DNA from: an uncultured Kiloniellales bacterium
Lineage (GTDB): Bacteria; Pseudomonadota; Alphaproteobacteria; Kiloniellales; JAKSDN01
Reading direction: 5' to 3'
Length of the DNA: 32,589 nt
Assembly: GCA_947258885.1 (NCBI GenBank)
Contig: CAMYKD010000096.1
Span: 1-32,589, forward strand
In this document: positions 1 to 7,951 of the stretch, one piece after another
Layout of the letters: each line of letters opens with the position of its first letter
How positions within the stretch are numbered: position 1 is the first letter of the stretch
The notes under the pieces: model-generated
What the model was told of the DNA's origin: nothing
Seen by the model: the letters and a program-made list of their open reading frames with translations, nothing else
Database searches by the model: none
Position numbers and translations under genes: made by a program

Positions 1-385
1 TCCTCAGCTTTTCGTCCAAGACCACCCAAGGGAGTTGGTGCTCGAGATAGACGTTCGTGGTGGGCTTCGCGAAGCCGGGGTCGTCGAGCGTCGCGGACAG
101 GACGCCAACATCAGTCCAGTCGTCTCCGGCATACGTGAGGGAGGTGCCGCATTTTTGGCAGAACCCGCGCCGCACGCCGGGCGAGGACTCGTAGATCGTG
201 ATCTGCCCCTTGGTCACCTCGAAGTTCTCCGGCTTCACACCCGACCAGGTCGCGAATCCGGCCCCGACAGCACGCTGGCAGGATCGACAATGACAATGCG
301 CCGAATAGGTCGGTGCGCCGTGCAGCGCGTAGCGGACCGCGCCACAGAAGCAGCCGCCCTCATGGATTTCCCTGGGTTCAGTCAT
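1..385 (-). CDS. GFA family (CENP-V/GFA domain) zinc protein, C-terminus beyond window edge
   Basis: The reverse strand reads MTEPREIHEGGCFCGAVRYA from an ATG at 383-385 and stays open to the left edge, so the C-terminus is missing. The fold signature is clear: CFC (Cys-x-Cys) at residues 12-14, a CHCRSCQ segment near residues 31-37, and FCQKCGTSL near residues 74-82. These match the zinc-binding Cys pattern of the glutathione-dependent formaldehyde-activating enzyme/CENP-V family. Members are small cytosolic zinc proteins; most have no proven substrate, so formaldehyde handling should not be assumed. An AAGGAC ribosome-binding site sits just upstream of the ATG. The gene is divergent from a LysR regulator at 569, which is therefore a candidate regulator of it. 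Confidence 0.88.
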   Translation of the reverse strand, partial: MTEPREIHEGGCFCGAVRYALHGAPTYSAHCHCRSCQRAVGAGFATWSGVKPENFEVTKGQITIYESSPGVRRGFCQKCGTSLTYAGDDWTDVGVLSATLDDPGFAKPTTNVYLEHQLPWVVLDEKLR

Positions 386-425
386 GTCCTTAACCCCCGT
401 TTGAGACATCCGCAGCCCGCCGGTT

Positions 426-467
426 GTATCCGGGCATCGACTAAGCGATACTTACAGTATCCGGGCA
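426..467. promoter_or_regulatory. Candidate LysR-type operator: palindrome plus direct repeat
   Basis: The 183-bp divergent gap between the GFA gene and the LysR gene holds a perfect dyad GATACT-TAC-AGTATC at 447-461. It also holds an 11-base direct repeat GTATCCGGGCA at 426-436 and 457-467, with starts 31 bases apart, close to three helical turns. Interrupted dyads of about this size in the divergent promoter are typical of LysR-type regulators. The exact T-N11-A form is not present, so assignment to the adjacent regulator is inference. Confidence 0.5.
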
Positions 468-568
468 AGCAGACAATCGTTCGGATTGCTCCAATCAATT
501 TGATTATCGGACATATCTCGATCCGGTGCGACTCACAAAAAATGCTAATGAATAAGTTGTGCTAACAG

Positions 569-1459
569 ATGGACTGGTCGGATTTTCCTTCGCTGAGCAG
601 TCTGAGATCATTCTCTGCCTTGGCGGAGACGGGGGGCTATTCCCAAGCTGGTGCGGCCCTGAACGTTACCCACGCAGCCGTGATACAACAGGTAAAGTTG
701 TTGGAAGGGCGCCTCGGCGTCGCACTTGTCGTCCGCAAGGGGCGCAAGGTTTCGCTGACTGAAGAGGGAGAATCGCTGGCGCGCGATCTCGCGGCCGGCT
801 TCGCTACCATTCGCAGGGGCGTCGCGGGTCTTACCGGCACCGATGCCCATCGCCCGGTTCAGATAACCATGTCGCCGGCCTTCGCCGTGAGCTGGTTCAT
901 GCCGCGGATCGTGGACTTCCAAAACAAGCACCCGGCTATAACACTGTTGCTGAACCCGACAGCAGAGGTGATGGAGCTGAAACCGGGCGGAATTGATCTG
1001 GCCATTCGCTATGGGGACAGCAGCAGGCTGGATACGAAAGTCGATCCCGTTCTGATTGCCGATCTGGTCGTGGTGGGAACGCCCTCGTTGATTGGCACGC
1101 AAAAGATCTCCGACCCCGCGATGCTCGTGAACCTGCCATGGCTGCAGGAGTTAGGTACGAACGAAGTTGCGGACTGGATGGCACGGCACGGCGTGACACC
1201 GGACAGGCCCTTGATGATCTCTCATATGCCCGGAAACCTTATCATGGAGGCGGTTCGCCGCGGAGATGGGATCACCTACACCGCGCGTCCCTTTGTCGAA
1301 GAGGAACTCCGGTCCGGGCAGCTCGTCGAACTGTTTTCAGACAAGGCTTTCGGAACATACTACGTCCAAACGCGTCCCGGCGTGCTGAGGCCACCGGTAA
1401 AGACCTTTGTAAGATGGCTGAAGCGGCAGGCAGCAAAGCAGACTCCGACTCGCTCGTGA
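569..1459 (+). CDS. LysR family transcriptional regulator (GcvA-like)
   Basis: This 296-residue protein has the usual LysR layout. An N-terminal winged helix-turn-helix spans about residues 6-65 (LRSFSALAETGGYSQAGAALNVTHAAVIQQVKLLE), followed by a linker helix and a periplasmic-binding-like effector domain from about residue 95 to the end (VQITMSPAFAVSWFMPRIVDFQNKHP, then the LAIRYGD strand). The length and the effector-domain wording resemble the GcvA subgroup, common in proteobacteria as local regulators of a divergent gene. Here the divergent gene is the GFA-family gene ending at 385. The effector is unknown. No strong Shine-Dalgarno precedes the ATG; the start is supported by the HTH beginning immediately after it. 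Confidence 0.88.
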   Translation: MDWSDFPSLSSLRSFSALAETGGYSQAGAALNVTHAAVIQQVKLLEGRLGVALVVRKGRKVSLTEEGESLARDLAAGFATIRRGVAGLTGTDAHRPVQITMSPAFAVSWFMPRIVDFQNKHPAITLLLNPTAEVMELKPGGIDLAIRYGDSSRLDTKVDPVLIADLVVVGTPSLIGTQKISDPAMLVNLPWLQELGTNEVADWMARHGVTPDRPLMISHMPGNLIMEAVRRGDGITYTARPFVEEELRSGQLVELFSDKAFGTYYVQTRPGVLRPPVKTFVRWLKRQAAKQTPTRS

Positions 1460-1661
1460 AGTCGGCAATGTCGCCTTAATGGCTCTGGCTGTCTGGTGTC
1501 CTGCCAAGCAGCGACAGCCGACCGCCAGTAGCAGATATTGCAGGTCCACCGGAAATCCGCAGTCCCGGGCGTGCGCAAACCCCTGAACTTAGGCACCTGA
1601 CATCAGGCGCCGAGCGCGAATTCCCCCTCCGCCGCGTCGGGCGGCCCGTTGCGGCAGGGCG
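1460..1661. other. Non-coding stretch
   Basis: About 200 bases follow the LysR stop. Overlapping open frames here are antisense shadows or lack ribosome-binding sites and recognisable protein features. I see no RNA gene in it. Confidence 0.5.
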
Positions 1662-1723
1662 AAAAAAAGGGACATTCTACTTTTCCCGAAAAGTTGAATG
1701 TCCCCTTTTTTGTCCCCTTTTTT
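1662..1723. repeat. Long imperfect palindrome with tandem GTCCCCTTTTTT (REP/MITE-like)
   Basis: Bases 1669-1685 pair with 1688-1704 (GGGACATTCTACTTTTC against GAAAAGTTGAATGTCCC) with one mismatch and a two-base loop, giving a 17-bp hairpin flanked by A and T runs. The right arm continues into a tandem 12-mer GTCCCCTTTTTT at 1700-1711 and 1712-1723. From memory, near-identical GGGACATTCTAC hairpins recur in many bacterial genomes near REP-associated tyrosine transposases. No transposase is present here. The hairpin lies between the converging LysR and GYD genes and could also act as a bidirectional terminator. Confidence 0.65.
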
Positions 1724-1725
1724 CC

Positions 1726-2019
1726 CTAACCTAGGGACGCGATGATCTCCCGGTAGGCGGCTTCGGGGAAGGCCTTCAGCGTGCGCGTCCGGATGTTCCC
1801 GAGCATGCCGACCTGCAGGGTGAAGCGCGCCGCCACGGCGTCGTCCGGCGCCGTGTAGACGGCGACGATGTCATGGTCGCCCATGGTCATGAAAAAGGCC
1901 GTGAACTCGCCGTCCATGTCCCGCAGCGCGGCCTTCGCCGCGTCGAGACGGCGGGGCGACTCCTTGACGTTCCGCGCGCCCTGGTCGGTCCAGTTGGCCA
2001 GCATGACGTATGTAGGCAT
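1726..2019 (-). CDS. GYD domain-containing protein
   Basis: The product of 97 residues begins MPTYVMLANWTDQGARNVKESPRR and continues through an MGDHDIVAVYTAPDDAVAARFTLQVGMLGNIRTRTLKAF segment. This is the full length and typical sequence of the GYD family (PF08734), small dimeric alpha/beta-barrel-like proteins of unknown function. A longer frame starts upstream, but the ATG at 2017-2019 has a strong GGAGGAGG Shine-Dalgarno right before it and matches the conserved family N-terminus. It is divergent from the oxygenase gene at 2227, and its 3' end abuts the palindromic element at 1662-1723. Confidence 0.87.
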   Translation of the reverse strand: MPTYVMLANWTDQGARNVKESPRRLDAAKAALRDMDGEFTAFFMTMGDHDIVAVYTAPDDAVAARFTLQVGMLGNIRTRTLKAFPEAAYREIIASLG

Positions 2020-2226
2020 GGTCCTCCTCCTTCCCGACAATCGGATATACCGCCGGTGCGCCGAAGAGGGCCGCCGCGAAACGTCCGCTCGCGGAACGAT
2101 CGCTCCGGCGTCCGGCGGACATCGCCCATCATAGCAGACCGGGCGGGCCGTGAGGGCGAATTCCGTTGCCTGGTGCGAGCGCCGCCCTTAGCGTTCTTGG
2201 CGTCGCAATCCTTCACGGTGCCGCCC

Positions 2227-3009
2227 ATGCCCGCTCTTGCTTCGATTGTCGATACCGCGCGCTATCCGCTGACCGACGCCGCGTTCCAGGCCGCCTGCCG
2301 CGAGACCCTCGCGGAGACCGGCGCCTTGGTCATGCCGGGGTTCCTCCTGCCCGAGGCGACCGCGAGCCTTCGCCGCGAAGGCGAGGCCAAGCAGCATCTG
2401 GCGTACTTCTGCAGTCAGAGCCACAACGTCTACCTGACGGCGCCGGACCCGGACTATCCGGCCGACCACCCCCGCAACCGCGAGGTCGTCTCTTCGAAGG
2501 GCTGCATCACCGACGATCAGGTCGCCCCGGACTCCGCCCTGCGGGCGCTCTACGACGCCGAGGCCTTCCGCGGCTTCCTCTGCGCCGTGCTGGGCGAGGA
2601 CCGGCTGCACCCCTATGCCGATCCGCTGTCCTCCGTCAACCTGCACTACGCGCGTCCGGGCCAGGAGCTCGGCTGGCATTTCGACAACTCGTCCTTCGCG
2701 ATCACGCTGATGGTCCAGGCCCCCGAGGCGGGCGGGGCCTTCGAATACGTCGGCGCCGTGCGGGACGCGGACGCCGGCGACATGAACTTCGAGACGACGG
2801 CCCGGGTCCTCGACGGCGAGATCGAGCCGGCGCGCCTGGCCATGGAGGCCGGCGCCCTGGTCCTCTTCCGCGGCCGCAACGCCCTGCACCGCGTGGCCCC
2901 GGTCGCCGGCACGCGCGCCCGGATGCTGGCCGTCCTTGCCTACAACTCCCGCCCGGGCATTGCTCTCTCGGAGTCCGCAAGACGCACCTTCTACGGACGC
3001 CTCGGCTAG
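2227..3009 (+). CDS. 2-oxoglutarate/Fe(II)-dependent oxygenase family protein
   Basis: This 260-residue protein has a double-stranded beta-helix oxygenase signature. The HxD pair is at residues 151-153 (GWHFDNSSF), the distal iron His is at about 221 (ALHRVAPV), and an Arg at about 230-232 (GTRARMLAVLAY) is placed to bind the 2-oxoglutarate carboxylate. HxD rather than HxG or HxA argues for a hydroxylase type of chemistry over halogenation. Substrate is unknown; the protein resembles the broad phytanoyl-CoA/HalD-like group. The frame is open further upstream, but the ATG at 2227 gives a compact family-like N-terminus (MPALASIVDTARYPLTDAAF). The Shine-Dalgarno is weak, so the start is moderately certain. 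It stands alone, with no obvious operon partner. Confidence 0.82.
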   Translation: MPALASIVDTARYPLTDAAFQAACRETLAETGALVMPGFLLPEATASLRREGEAKQHLAYFCSQSHNVYLTAPDPDYPADHPRNREVVSSKGCITDDQVAPDSALRALYDAEAFRGFLCAVLGEDRLHPYADPLSSVNLHYARPGQELGWHFDNSSFAITLMVQAPEAGGAFEYVGAVRDADAGDMNFETTARVLDGEIEPARLAMEAGALVLFRGRNALHRVAPVAGTRARMLAVLAYNSRPGIALSESARRTFYGRLG

Positions 3010-3500
3010 CGCGGCCGCCGATGTCGGCGCCTCCGTTGTCGCTCGGCGTGCTGGCCAGGTTTCGGAATTGGGGCGCCACGGGCGACCGAGGGAGGATATT
3101 CTCTTTCGTCTTGTGGCAAAGATCGTTGCAGTCGTAAGATTTCTCATCAAGATTGGTCTGCTCCGCCTCGCGAGGCAGGCGGCCCACGCGACAAGGCATG
3201 GCAAGGCGCGGGCCGTTCAGACCACTCGCTGGAGTCTTGTCATGCCGAAAACCGGACTATCGGTGAACCGCCTGGGGACGGTGTCCCTCAGAAAGCGGCA
3301 CGATTCGATCCTCGATGCCCAACGGCAAGAGGATGAAATCGGGCCGGCTTCAAGTCGTGTGACCTGGGCTGATGAACGGTAGCCACGTGCGGGACCTGAA
3401 GAACATCGAACAGCGAGCGGGACGCCGGAGTCGGCGCGCGACGCTCCGCCCACTTGGGTCGCAGCACCCTTGATCGGGAGGAGAATAGAGGGGAAATAAA
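3010..3500. other. 491-base gene-poor stretch
   Basis: No credible gene is visible. Open frames crossing it lack a ribosome-binding site and protein-like composition. A perfect loopless palindrome GCCTCGCGAGGC lies at 3165-3176. The last 20 bases carry the Shine-Dalgarno of the next gene (GAGGGGAA just before the ATG at 3501). No tRNA, terminator or known riboswitch was recognised. Confidence 0.5.
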
Positions 3501-4631
3501 ATGAAAGACTATCCGAGAGCAGACGCGGAGTATTTCATAAAAGAGAAGCAAAGCATGGAAGTCGGGCTGGCCTTCGACCTGTATGAGATTTTCAACAAGG
3601 AAATGCTGCCGAACTTCCGGCTGATGTGCCAAAAATCCATACTGAAAGTCGACAAGGAATGCGGGGCAAGTCCGGCATTCAAGGCGGCGTACAAGAAGGA
3701 CTGGCACTTCTACGCGTGTTTTCATGGCCTGCCCTTTTGGCACGCGGACCACGTGTTGGGATTATCGGAGCGCTGGACAGCTTCGGAGTGCGGCGACTGG
3801 ATCCGCGTATATGGAGAAATCATCGAGAAGAAGACGTTTTTCGGAGCCGACCAAGACAAGCTTCGGAAAGAACCGCAGAAAGGGCCCGCCGGAAGTTGGG
3901 ACAAGACGAAATTTCCCGAAGGTGCGTCAAAACAAAAAATCAGCCAGCCGAAATTTCAACCTGACAATTTGCGGCGAAGGGTCGAGTTGAAAGCGCTCTC
4001 CAATCCGCAACGGGGCGATTACATAGATGGCAGCACCCCTTCGCGAGAACTCATGACGTCGATGCCGTTTGCCGGCATAAAGAAGTGGGCGATCATGGCC
4101 AACGACATTACCGGCAAGATGGACAGGGTATTCGGTCTCTTGCGCGGCGCGACCATATCCGGCACCACGACCGACAACATCTACTTCCTCAGGCAGTACG
4201 GCCAGGTCGTAGGCGACCCGGTCAATTTCCTGCTGCCCTTGGGTACGATCGTGGCGGGCGGTCACCATTCGCTGATCGAGGTCGCCCTGCCGTTGACGAT
4301 CAATGGGTTGGTCGACTATCGCGTGGGGTGCTATTCGACGCTGTTCCCCGACCGCGAGCCCAAGGGAACGAACGATGAAGCGGCCAAGATCATTCGCCGC
4401 GTCCTGGGCGCCTATGAGATCCGCCCCGAGAACCGGCTCATGCTGGTCTACTATCGCGGCGGACGGGTCGACGGCTGCCTGGTTTGCGAGAAGCCGGACG
4501 AGAAACGACAGTGGAAGGAAACATTCAGAGCGGACAAGGACCTGATGAGCGAATTCATTCAGGTGCCCCCGGACCCCAGCAAAGGCCAAATCGAGACATT
4601 CGCGATGCGCCACGGACTGTATGCTGGCTGA
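3501..4631 (+). CDS. Hypothetical protein, 376 residues, unrecognised family
   Basis: I do not recognise this protein. The ATG is preceded by GAGGGGAA at good spacing. It has no signal peptide and no clear membrane helix. The N-terminal third is charged, with Lys/Glu-rich helices (DAEYFIKEKQSMEVGLAFDLYEIF), and a Cys/His/Trp cluster follows (KKDWHFYACFHGLPFWHADH, about residues 66-85). A Lys/Pro-rich linker comes next. The C-terminal half looks like a compact globular domain with ordered motifs: TTDNIYFLRQYGQ, GTIVAGGHHSLIEVALPLTI, and DYRVGCYSTLFPDREP. The GGHHS motif and the aromatic-rich strands look conserved-type, but no function follows. The 5' half is visibly more AT-rich than its neighbours, and the gene is flanked by gene-poor DNA on both sides, which suggests acquisition by transfer. 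Confidence 0.75.
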   Translation: MKDYPRADAEYFIKEKQSMEVGLAFDLYEIFNKEMLPNFRLMCQKSILKVDKECGASPAFKAAYKKDWHFYACFHGLPFWHADHVLGLSERWTASECGDWIRVYGEIIEKKTFFGADQDKLRKEPQKGPAGSWDKTKFPEGASKQKISQPKFQPDNLRRRVELKALSNPQRGDYIDGSTPSRELMTSMPFAGIKKWAIMANDITGKMDRVFGLLRGATISGTTTDNIYFLRQYGQVVGDPVNFLLPLGTIVAGGHHSLIEVALPLTINGLVDYRVGCYSTLFPDREPKGTNDEAAKIIRRVLGAYEIRPENRLMLVYYRGGRVDGCLVCEKPDEKRQWKETFRADKDLMSEFIQVPPDPSKGQIETFAMRHGLYAG

Positions 4632-5013
4632 GGCGGGTCGGCCGCGGTCGGACTCGACAACCGGGCCCCTGGAACCGATACCTCCGTCACCCCGTCTCCG
4701 CCATGCCCGGATCAGGGGTGGCAGGTGCCGGCAGTCGGCTTCGGCGGCGGCGCAGCGCCGAACAGTGGTTCATCACGGAGGCACGGGCGACTCAATGGAA
4801 ACCGTGCCGGTTATGCGCTTCGGGGGCGAGAACCGGTATTCCTCCGTGCTTCGCCGGAAGGTTTTTCCCCTGCGCATGGACTCGTTCCGATTTTTCGGCC
4901 TCGAATGGGCGTTCAAGGAATCGCAAGACATTCGTATGAGTTTCCGGCCGATATCGTCCAGGCGGCCGCCGTCCGTCCGGCGCCGGCCGCGCGCCAAGGT
5001 CCCGAGGTGAACC
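4632..5013. other. 382-base gene-poor stretch
   Basis: Several short overlapping frames exist, but none has a plausible ribosome-binding site or a recognisable protein. The stretch ends with the GAGG just before the ATG at 5014. I see no RNA gene or terminator. Confidence 0.45.
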
Positions 5014-5792
5014 ATGACCGTCGGTCAGGAGAGTATCGACACGCCGCTGCCCGCCGGCGATCCGGCGAGGCAGGGGGAGCGGGTCTGGGCGCTCTGGGGC
5101 ACGATCGGGCTCTCGGCCGTGATCCTGTTCGTCTTCGTCCTGGTCCAGTTCTTCGTCGTGGTCTGTTTCCTCGCCCTGGGCGTGCTCTACGAGCCGAACT
5201 TCCAGATCGACGCCTTCTTCGACGGCATCGAATTCAACGGCCTGGTGCTCTCCACCGCGACGGCGGCCACCTCGGTGCTGACCACGGGTCTGGTGCTGGG
5301 CCTGATCCGGCTGCGCAAGGGGGCGACGGTCCGGGGCTATCTCGGCCTCCATCCGGTCGATGCCAAGACCTTTCTGGTCTGGCTGGCGGCGGCGCTGGTC
5401 TTCATCGCGGCGTCGGACGGGCTCTCGATCCTCCTGGGGCGCCCGGTCGTGCCCGAGTTCATGGTCCGGCTCTACGACACGGCGAAGGTCCTGGCGCTGT
5501 TCTGGGCCGCCATCGTGCTGCTGGCCCCGATCTTCGAGGAGGTGTTCTTCCGCGGCTTCCTGTTCGCGGGTTGGCACGCTCGCGCCTCGGCGGCGCGGGG
5601 ACGGTCGTGGTGACGGCGCTCGCCTGGGCGGCGATCCACGTGGAGTACGACCTCTACTGGAAGGCGCCGATCTTCGCGATCGGCCTGCTGCTGGGCGTGG
5701 CGCGGCTCAGGACCGGGTCGCTCTATCTGACCATCGCCCTGCACGCGGCCTTGAACCTCGTCGCGTTGCTGGAGGTCGTGCTGCTCGTGTGA
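5014..5792 (+). pseudogene. CPBP family intramembrane metalloprotease, frameshifted
   Basis: The first frame (5014-5613) encodes several hydrophobic helices and the first CPBP motif EEVFFRG at residues 175-181, then turns into a non-homologous end (ARASAARGRSW). The rest of the family continues in another frame: GLARSRLGGAGTVVVTALAWAAIH, then EYDLYWKAPIFAIGLLLG and the final HAALN motif, ending at the TGA at 5790-5792. One missing base after about 5565 explains it: restoring a C would read FLFRGLARSRLGG without interruption. The three motifs of CPBP (Abi/CAAX-like) proteases, E-E-x3-R, W-x3-H and H-x3-N, are all present across the two frames. The cause is either a real single-base deletion or a sequencing error. 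No slippery heptamer is visible at the site. Confidence 0.83.
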
Positions 5793-5811
5793 CCCGAGCG
5801 GTGCCCCGGAC

Positions 5812-5844
5812 GAAAAACGGGCCGCCCCGCGAAGGGCGGCCCGT
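5812..5844 (-). terminator. Rho-independent terminator of glnA
   Basis: On the minus strand, a perfect 11-bp GC-rich stem (ACGGGCCGCCC with GGGCGGCCCGT, 5817-5827 and 5834-5844) with a six-base loop is followed directly by TTTTCG. It lies about 30 bases after the glnA stop codon. Confidence 0.85.
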
Positions 5845-5873
5845 CAGGTTCCCGCCTCCTGCGGATCAGGCCA

Positions 5874-7283
5874 TCAGGCCGAATAGTACATCTGGAACTC
5901 GATCGGGTGCGGTGCCTGCTCGAAGGCCAAGATCTCCTCCCACTTGAGCTCGCAGTAGGCCTCGATCTGGTCCTTGTCGAAGACCTCGCCGGCCAGCAGG
6001 AACTCGTGGTCGGCCTGCAGCGTCTCGACGGCCTGACGCAGCGAGCCGCAGACGGTCGGCACGTCGTAGAGCTCCTCGGGCGGCAGATCGTAGAGGTTCT
6101 TGTCCATGGGATCGCCCGGGTGGATCTTGTTGCGGATCCCGTCCAGGCCGGCCATCAACATGGCGGCGAAGGCCAGGTAGGGGTTGGCGGTCGGGTCCGG
6201 GAATCGCACCTCGACGCGCTTGGCGTTCGGGCTGGCGCCGTAGGGGATGCGGCAGGACGCCGAGCGGTTGCGCCCGGAGTAGGCCAGCAGCACCGGCGCC
6301 TCGAAGCCCGGCACGAGTCGCTTGTAGCTGTTGGTCGTGGGGTTCGTGAAGGCGTTGATCGCCCGGGCGTGCTTGATGATGCCGCCGATATAGAACAGTG
6401 CCGTCTCGGACAGCCCGGCGTAGCTGTCGCCGGCGAAGAGCGGCTTGGAGTCCTTCCAGATCGACTGGTGGCAGTGCATGCCCGAGCCGTTGTCGCCGTA
6501 GACCGGCTTGGGCATGAAGGTCGCCGTCTTGCCGTAGGTGTGGGCGACGTTGTGGACCACGTACTTGTAGATCTGCATTTGGTCGGCGCTGGTCACCAGG
6601 GTGTTGAACTTGAGGCCCAGCTCGTGCTGCGAGGGCGCGACCTCGTGGTGGTGCTTCTCCATGGTCAGGCCCATCTCGTCCATCACCGTGACCATCTCGG
6701 CGCGCAGGTCCATGGCGGAATCGACGGGCGGCACAGGGAAATAGCCGCCCTTGATCCCCGGGCGGTGGCCGATGTTGCCTTCCTCGAAAGATTCGCCGGA
6801 CATGTAGGGGCCCTCTTCCGAGGAGAAGCGGAAGAAGCTGTGGTGCATGTCGTTGGCGAACTTCACGTCGTCGAACACGAAGAACTCGGCCTCGGGCCCG
6901 AAGACCGCGCTGTCGCCGACCCCCGAGGCCTGCATGAAGGCCTGGGCCTTGAGCGCGGTCGAGCGCGGGTCGCGGTTGTAGGGCTGGCCGGTCTCGGGCT
7001 CGATGATGTCGCAGAACAGGATGAGCTGCGGCTGCGCGGCGAAGGGGTCCATGACCGCCGTCGAGAGGTCCGGCTTGAGGCGCATGTCGGACTCGTTGAT
7101 TGCCTTCCAGCCGGCGATCGACGAGCCGTCGAACATCACGCCCTCCTCGAGGGCGTCCTCGTCGACGGCGCCGGCGTACATCGCCAGGTGCTGCCACTTG
7201 CCACGGGGGTCGGTGAAGCGGTAATCGACGTACTTGACGTCGTTCTCCTTGATCATGTTCTGAATCGTGCTGACGTCGGACAT
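5874..7283 (-). CDS. glnA: Type I glutamine synthetase
   Basis: The enzyme catalyses ATP-dependent condensation of ammonia with glutamate to glutamine in the cytosol. The start [20 protein letters not shown] at 7283 gives 469 residues, the normal GSI-beta length. Visible signatures are [10 protein letters not shown] (50-59), the [11 protein letters not shown] metal-ligand strand (128-138), the ATP-binding [16 protein letters not shown] region (259-274), [11 protein letters not shown] (339-349) and the adenylylation loop [10 protein letters not shown] with Tyr398. The adenylylation Tyr implies control by a GlnE-type adenylyltransferase, in turn controlled by PII. A further upstream ATG is in frame, but the MSDV start fits the family. 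It lies 114 bases downstream of glnB, the usual alphaproteobacterial pair, and ends before a strong terminator. Confidence 0.97.
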   Translation of the reverse strand: MSDVSTIQNMIKENDVKYVDYRFTDPRGKWQHLAMYAGAVDEDALEEGVMFDGSSIAGWKAINESDMRLKPDLSTAVMDPFAAQPQLILFCDIIEPETGQPYNRDPRSTALKAQAFMQASGVGDSAVFGPEAEFFVFDDVKFANDMHHSFFRFSSEEGPYMSGESFEEGNIGHRPGIKGGYFPVPPVDSAMDLRAEMVTVMDEMGLTMEKHHHEVAPSQHELGLKFNTLVTSADQMQIYKYVVHNVAHTYGKTATFMPKPVYGDNGSGMHCHQSIWKDSKPLFAGDSYAGLSETALFYIGGIIKHARAINAFTNPTTNSYKRLVPGFEAPVLLAYSGRNRSASCRIPYGASPNAKRVEVRFPDPTANPYLAFAAMLMAGLDGIRNKIHPGDPMDKNLYDLPPEELYDVPTVCGSLRQAVETLQADHEFLLAGEVFDKDQIEAYCELKWEEILAFEQAPHPIEFQMYYSA

Positions 7284-7397
7284 TGTTCTGTTCCCGTCCT
7301 TGCTGATTTCTTGCATCTTGATTGTCTGGCGCTTGTTCGGCCGAACTCCCGGCGCGGCTGCGCCCGGCGTCGGCCGCCGATTTGGGTGGCCGTCCTA

Positions 7398-7787
<390 letters not shown>

Positions 7788-7806
7788 TCATCGTTGGGTC
7801 TCCATG

Positions 7807-7822
7807 TGCACGTGGCGTGCCA
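7807..7822 (-). promoter_or_regulatory. Sigma-54 (-24/-12) promoter for glnB-glnA
   Basis: On the minus strand the sequence TGGCACGCCACGTGCA matches the RpoN consensus TGGCACG-N4-TTGCA at all fixed positions but one, with the GG and GC dinucleotides at the required 10-base spacing. The predicted start of transcription is near 7796, giving a leader of about 60 bases before glnB. A nitrogen-responsive NtrC-dependent promoter here agrees with known glnBA control in alphaproteobacteria. I did not find a convincing NtrC dyad upstream. Confidence 0.78.
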
Positions 7823-7951
7823 AGATCCGCAAATGCCGGAAAAAGCTCGATTTGGCGGGGCGGCAAGGGCGGCCGAGGATCGGTGGCGCTGTCTTGTTGC
7901 CCAAATTATGAGCAGATTGCCGCTAGAACGGGCAGGGTTTGGCGTGGCCGG

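Noticed and set aside
5560-5570. Programmed frameshifting as the reason for the CPBP break
   Set aside because: There is no slippery heptamer or downstream pseudoknot, and a single missing base explains it. The same holds for the Sel1/SPOR shift.
4725-5792. Single long frame that contains the 3' half of the CPBP gene
   Set aside because: Only the part after about 5565 looks like protein; the earlier part is an out-of-frame shadow of the real CPBP 5' half.
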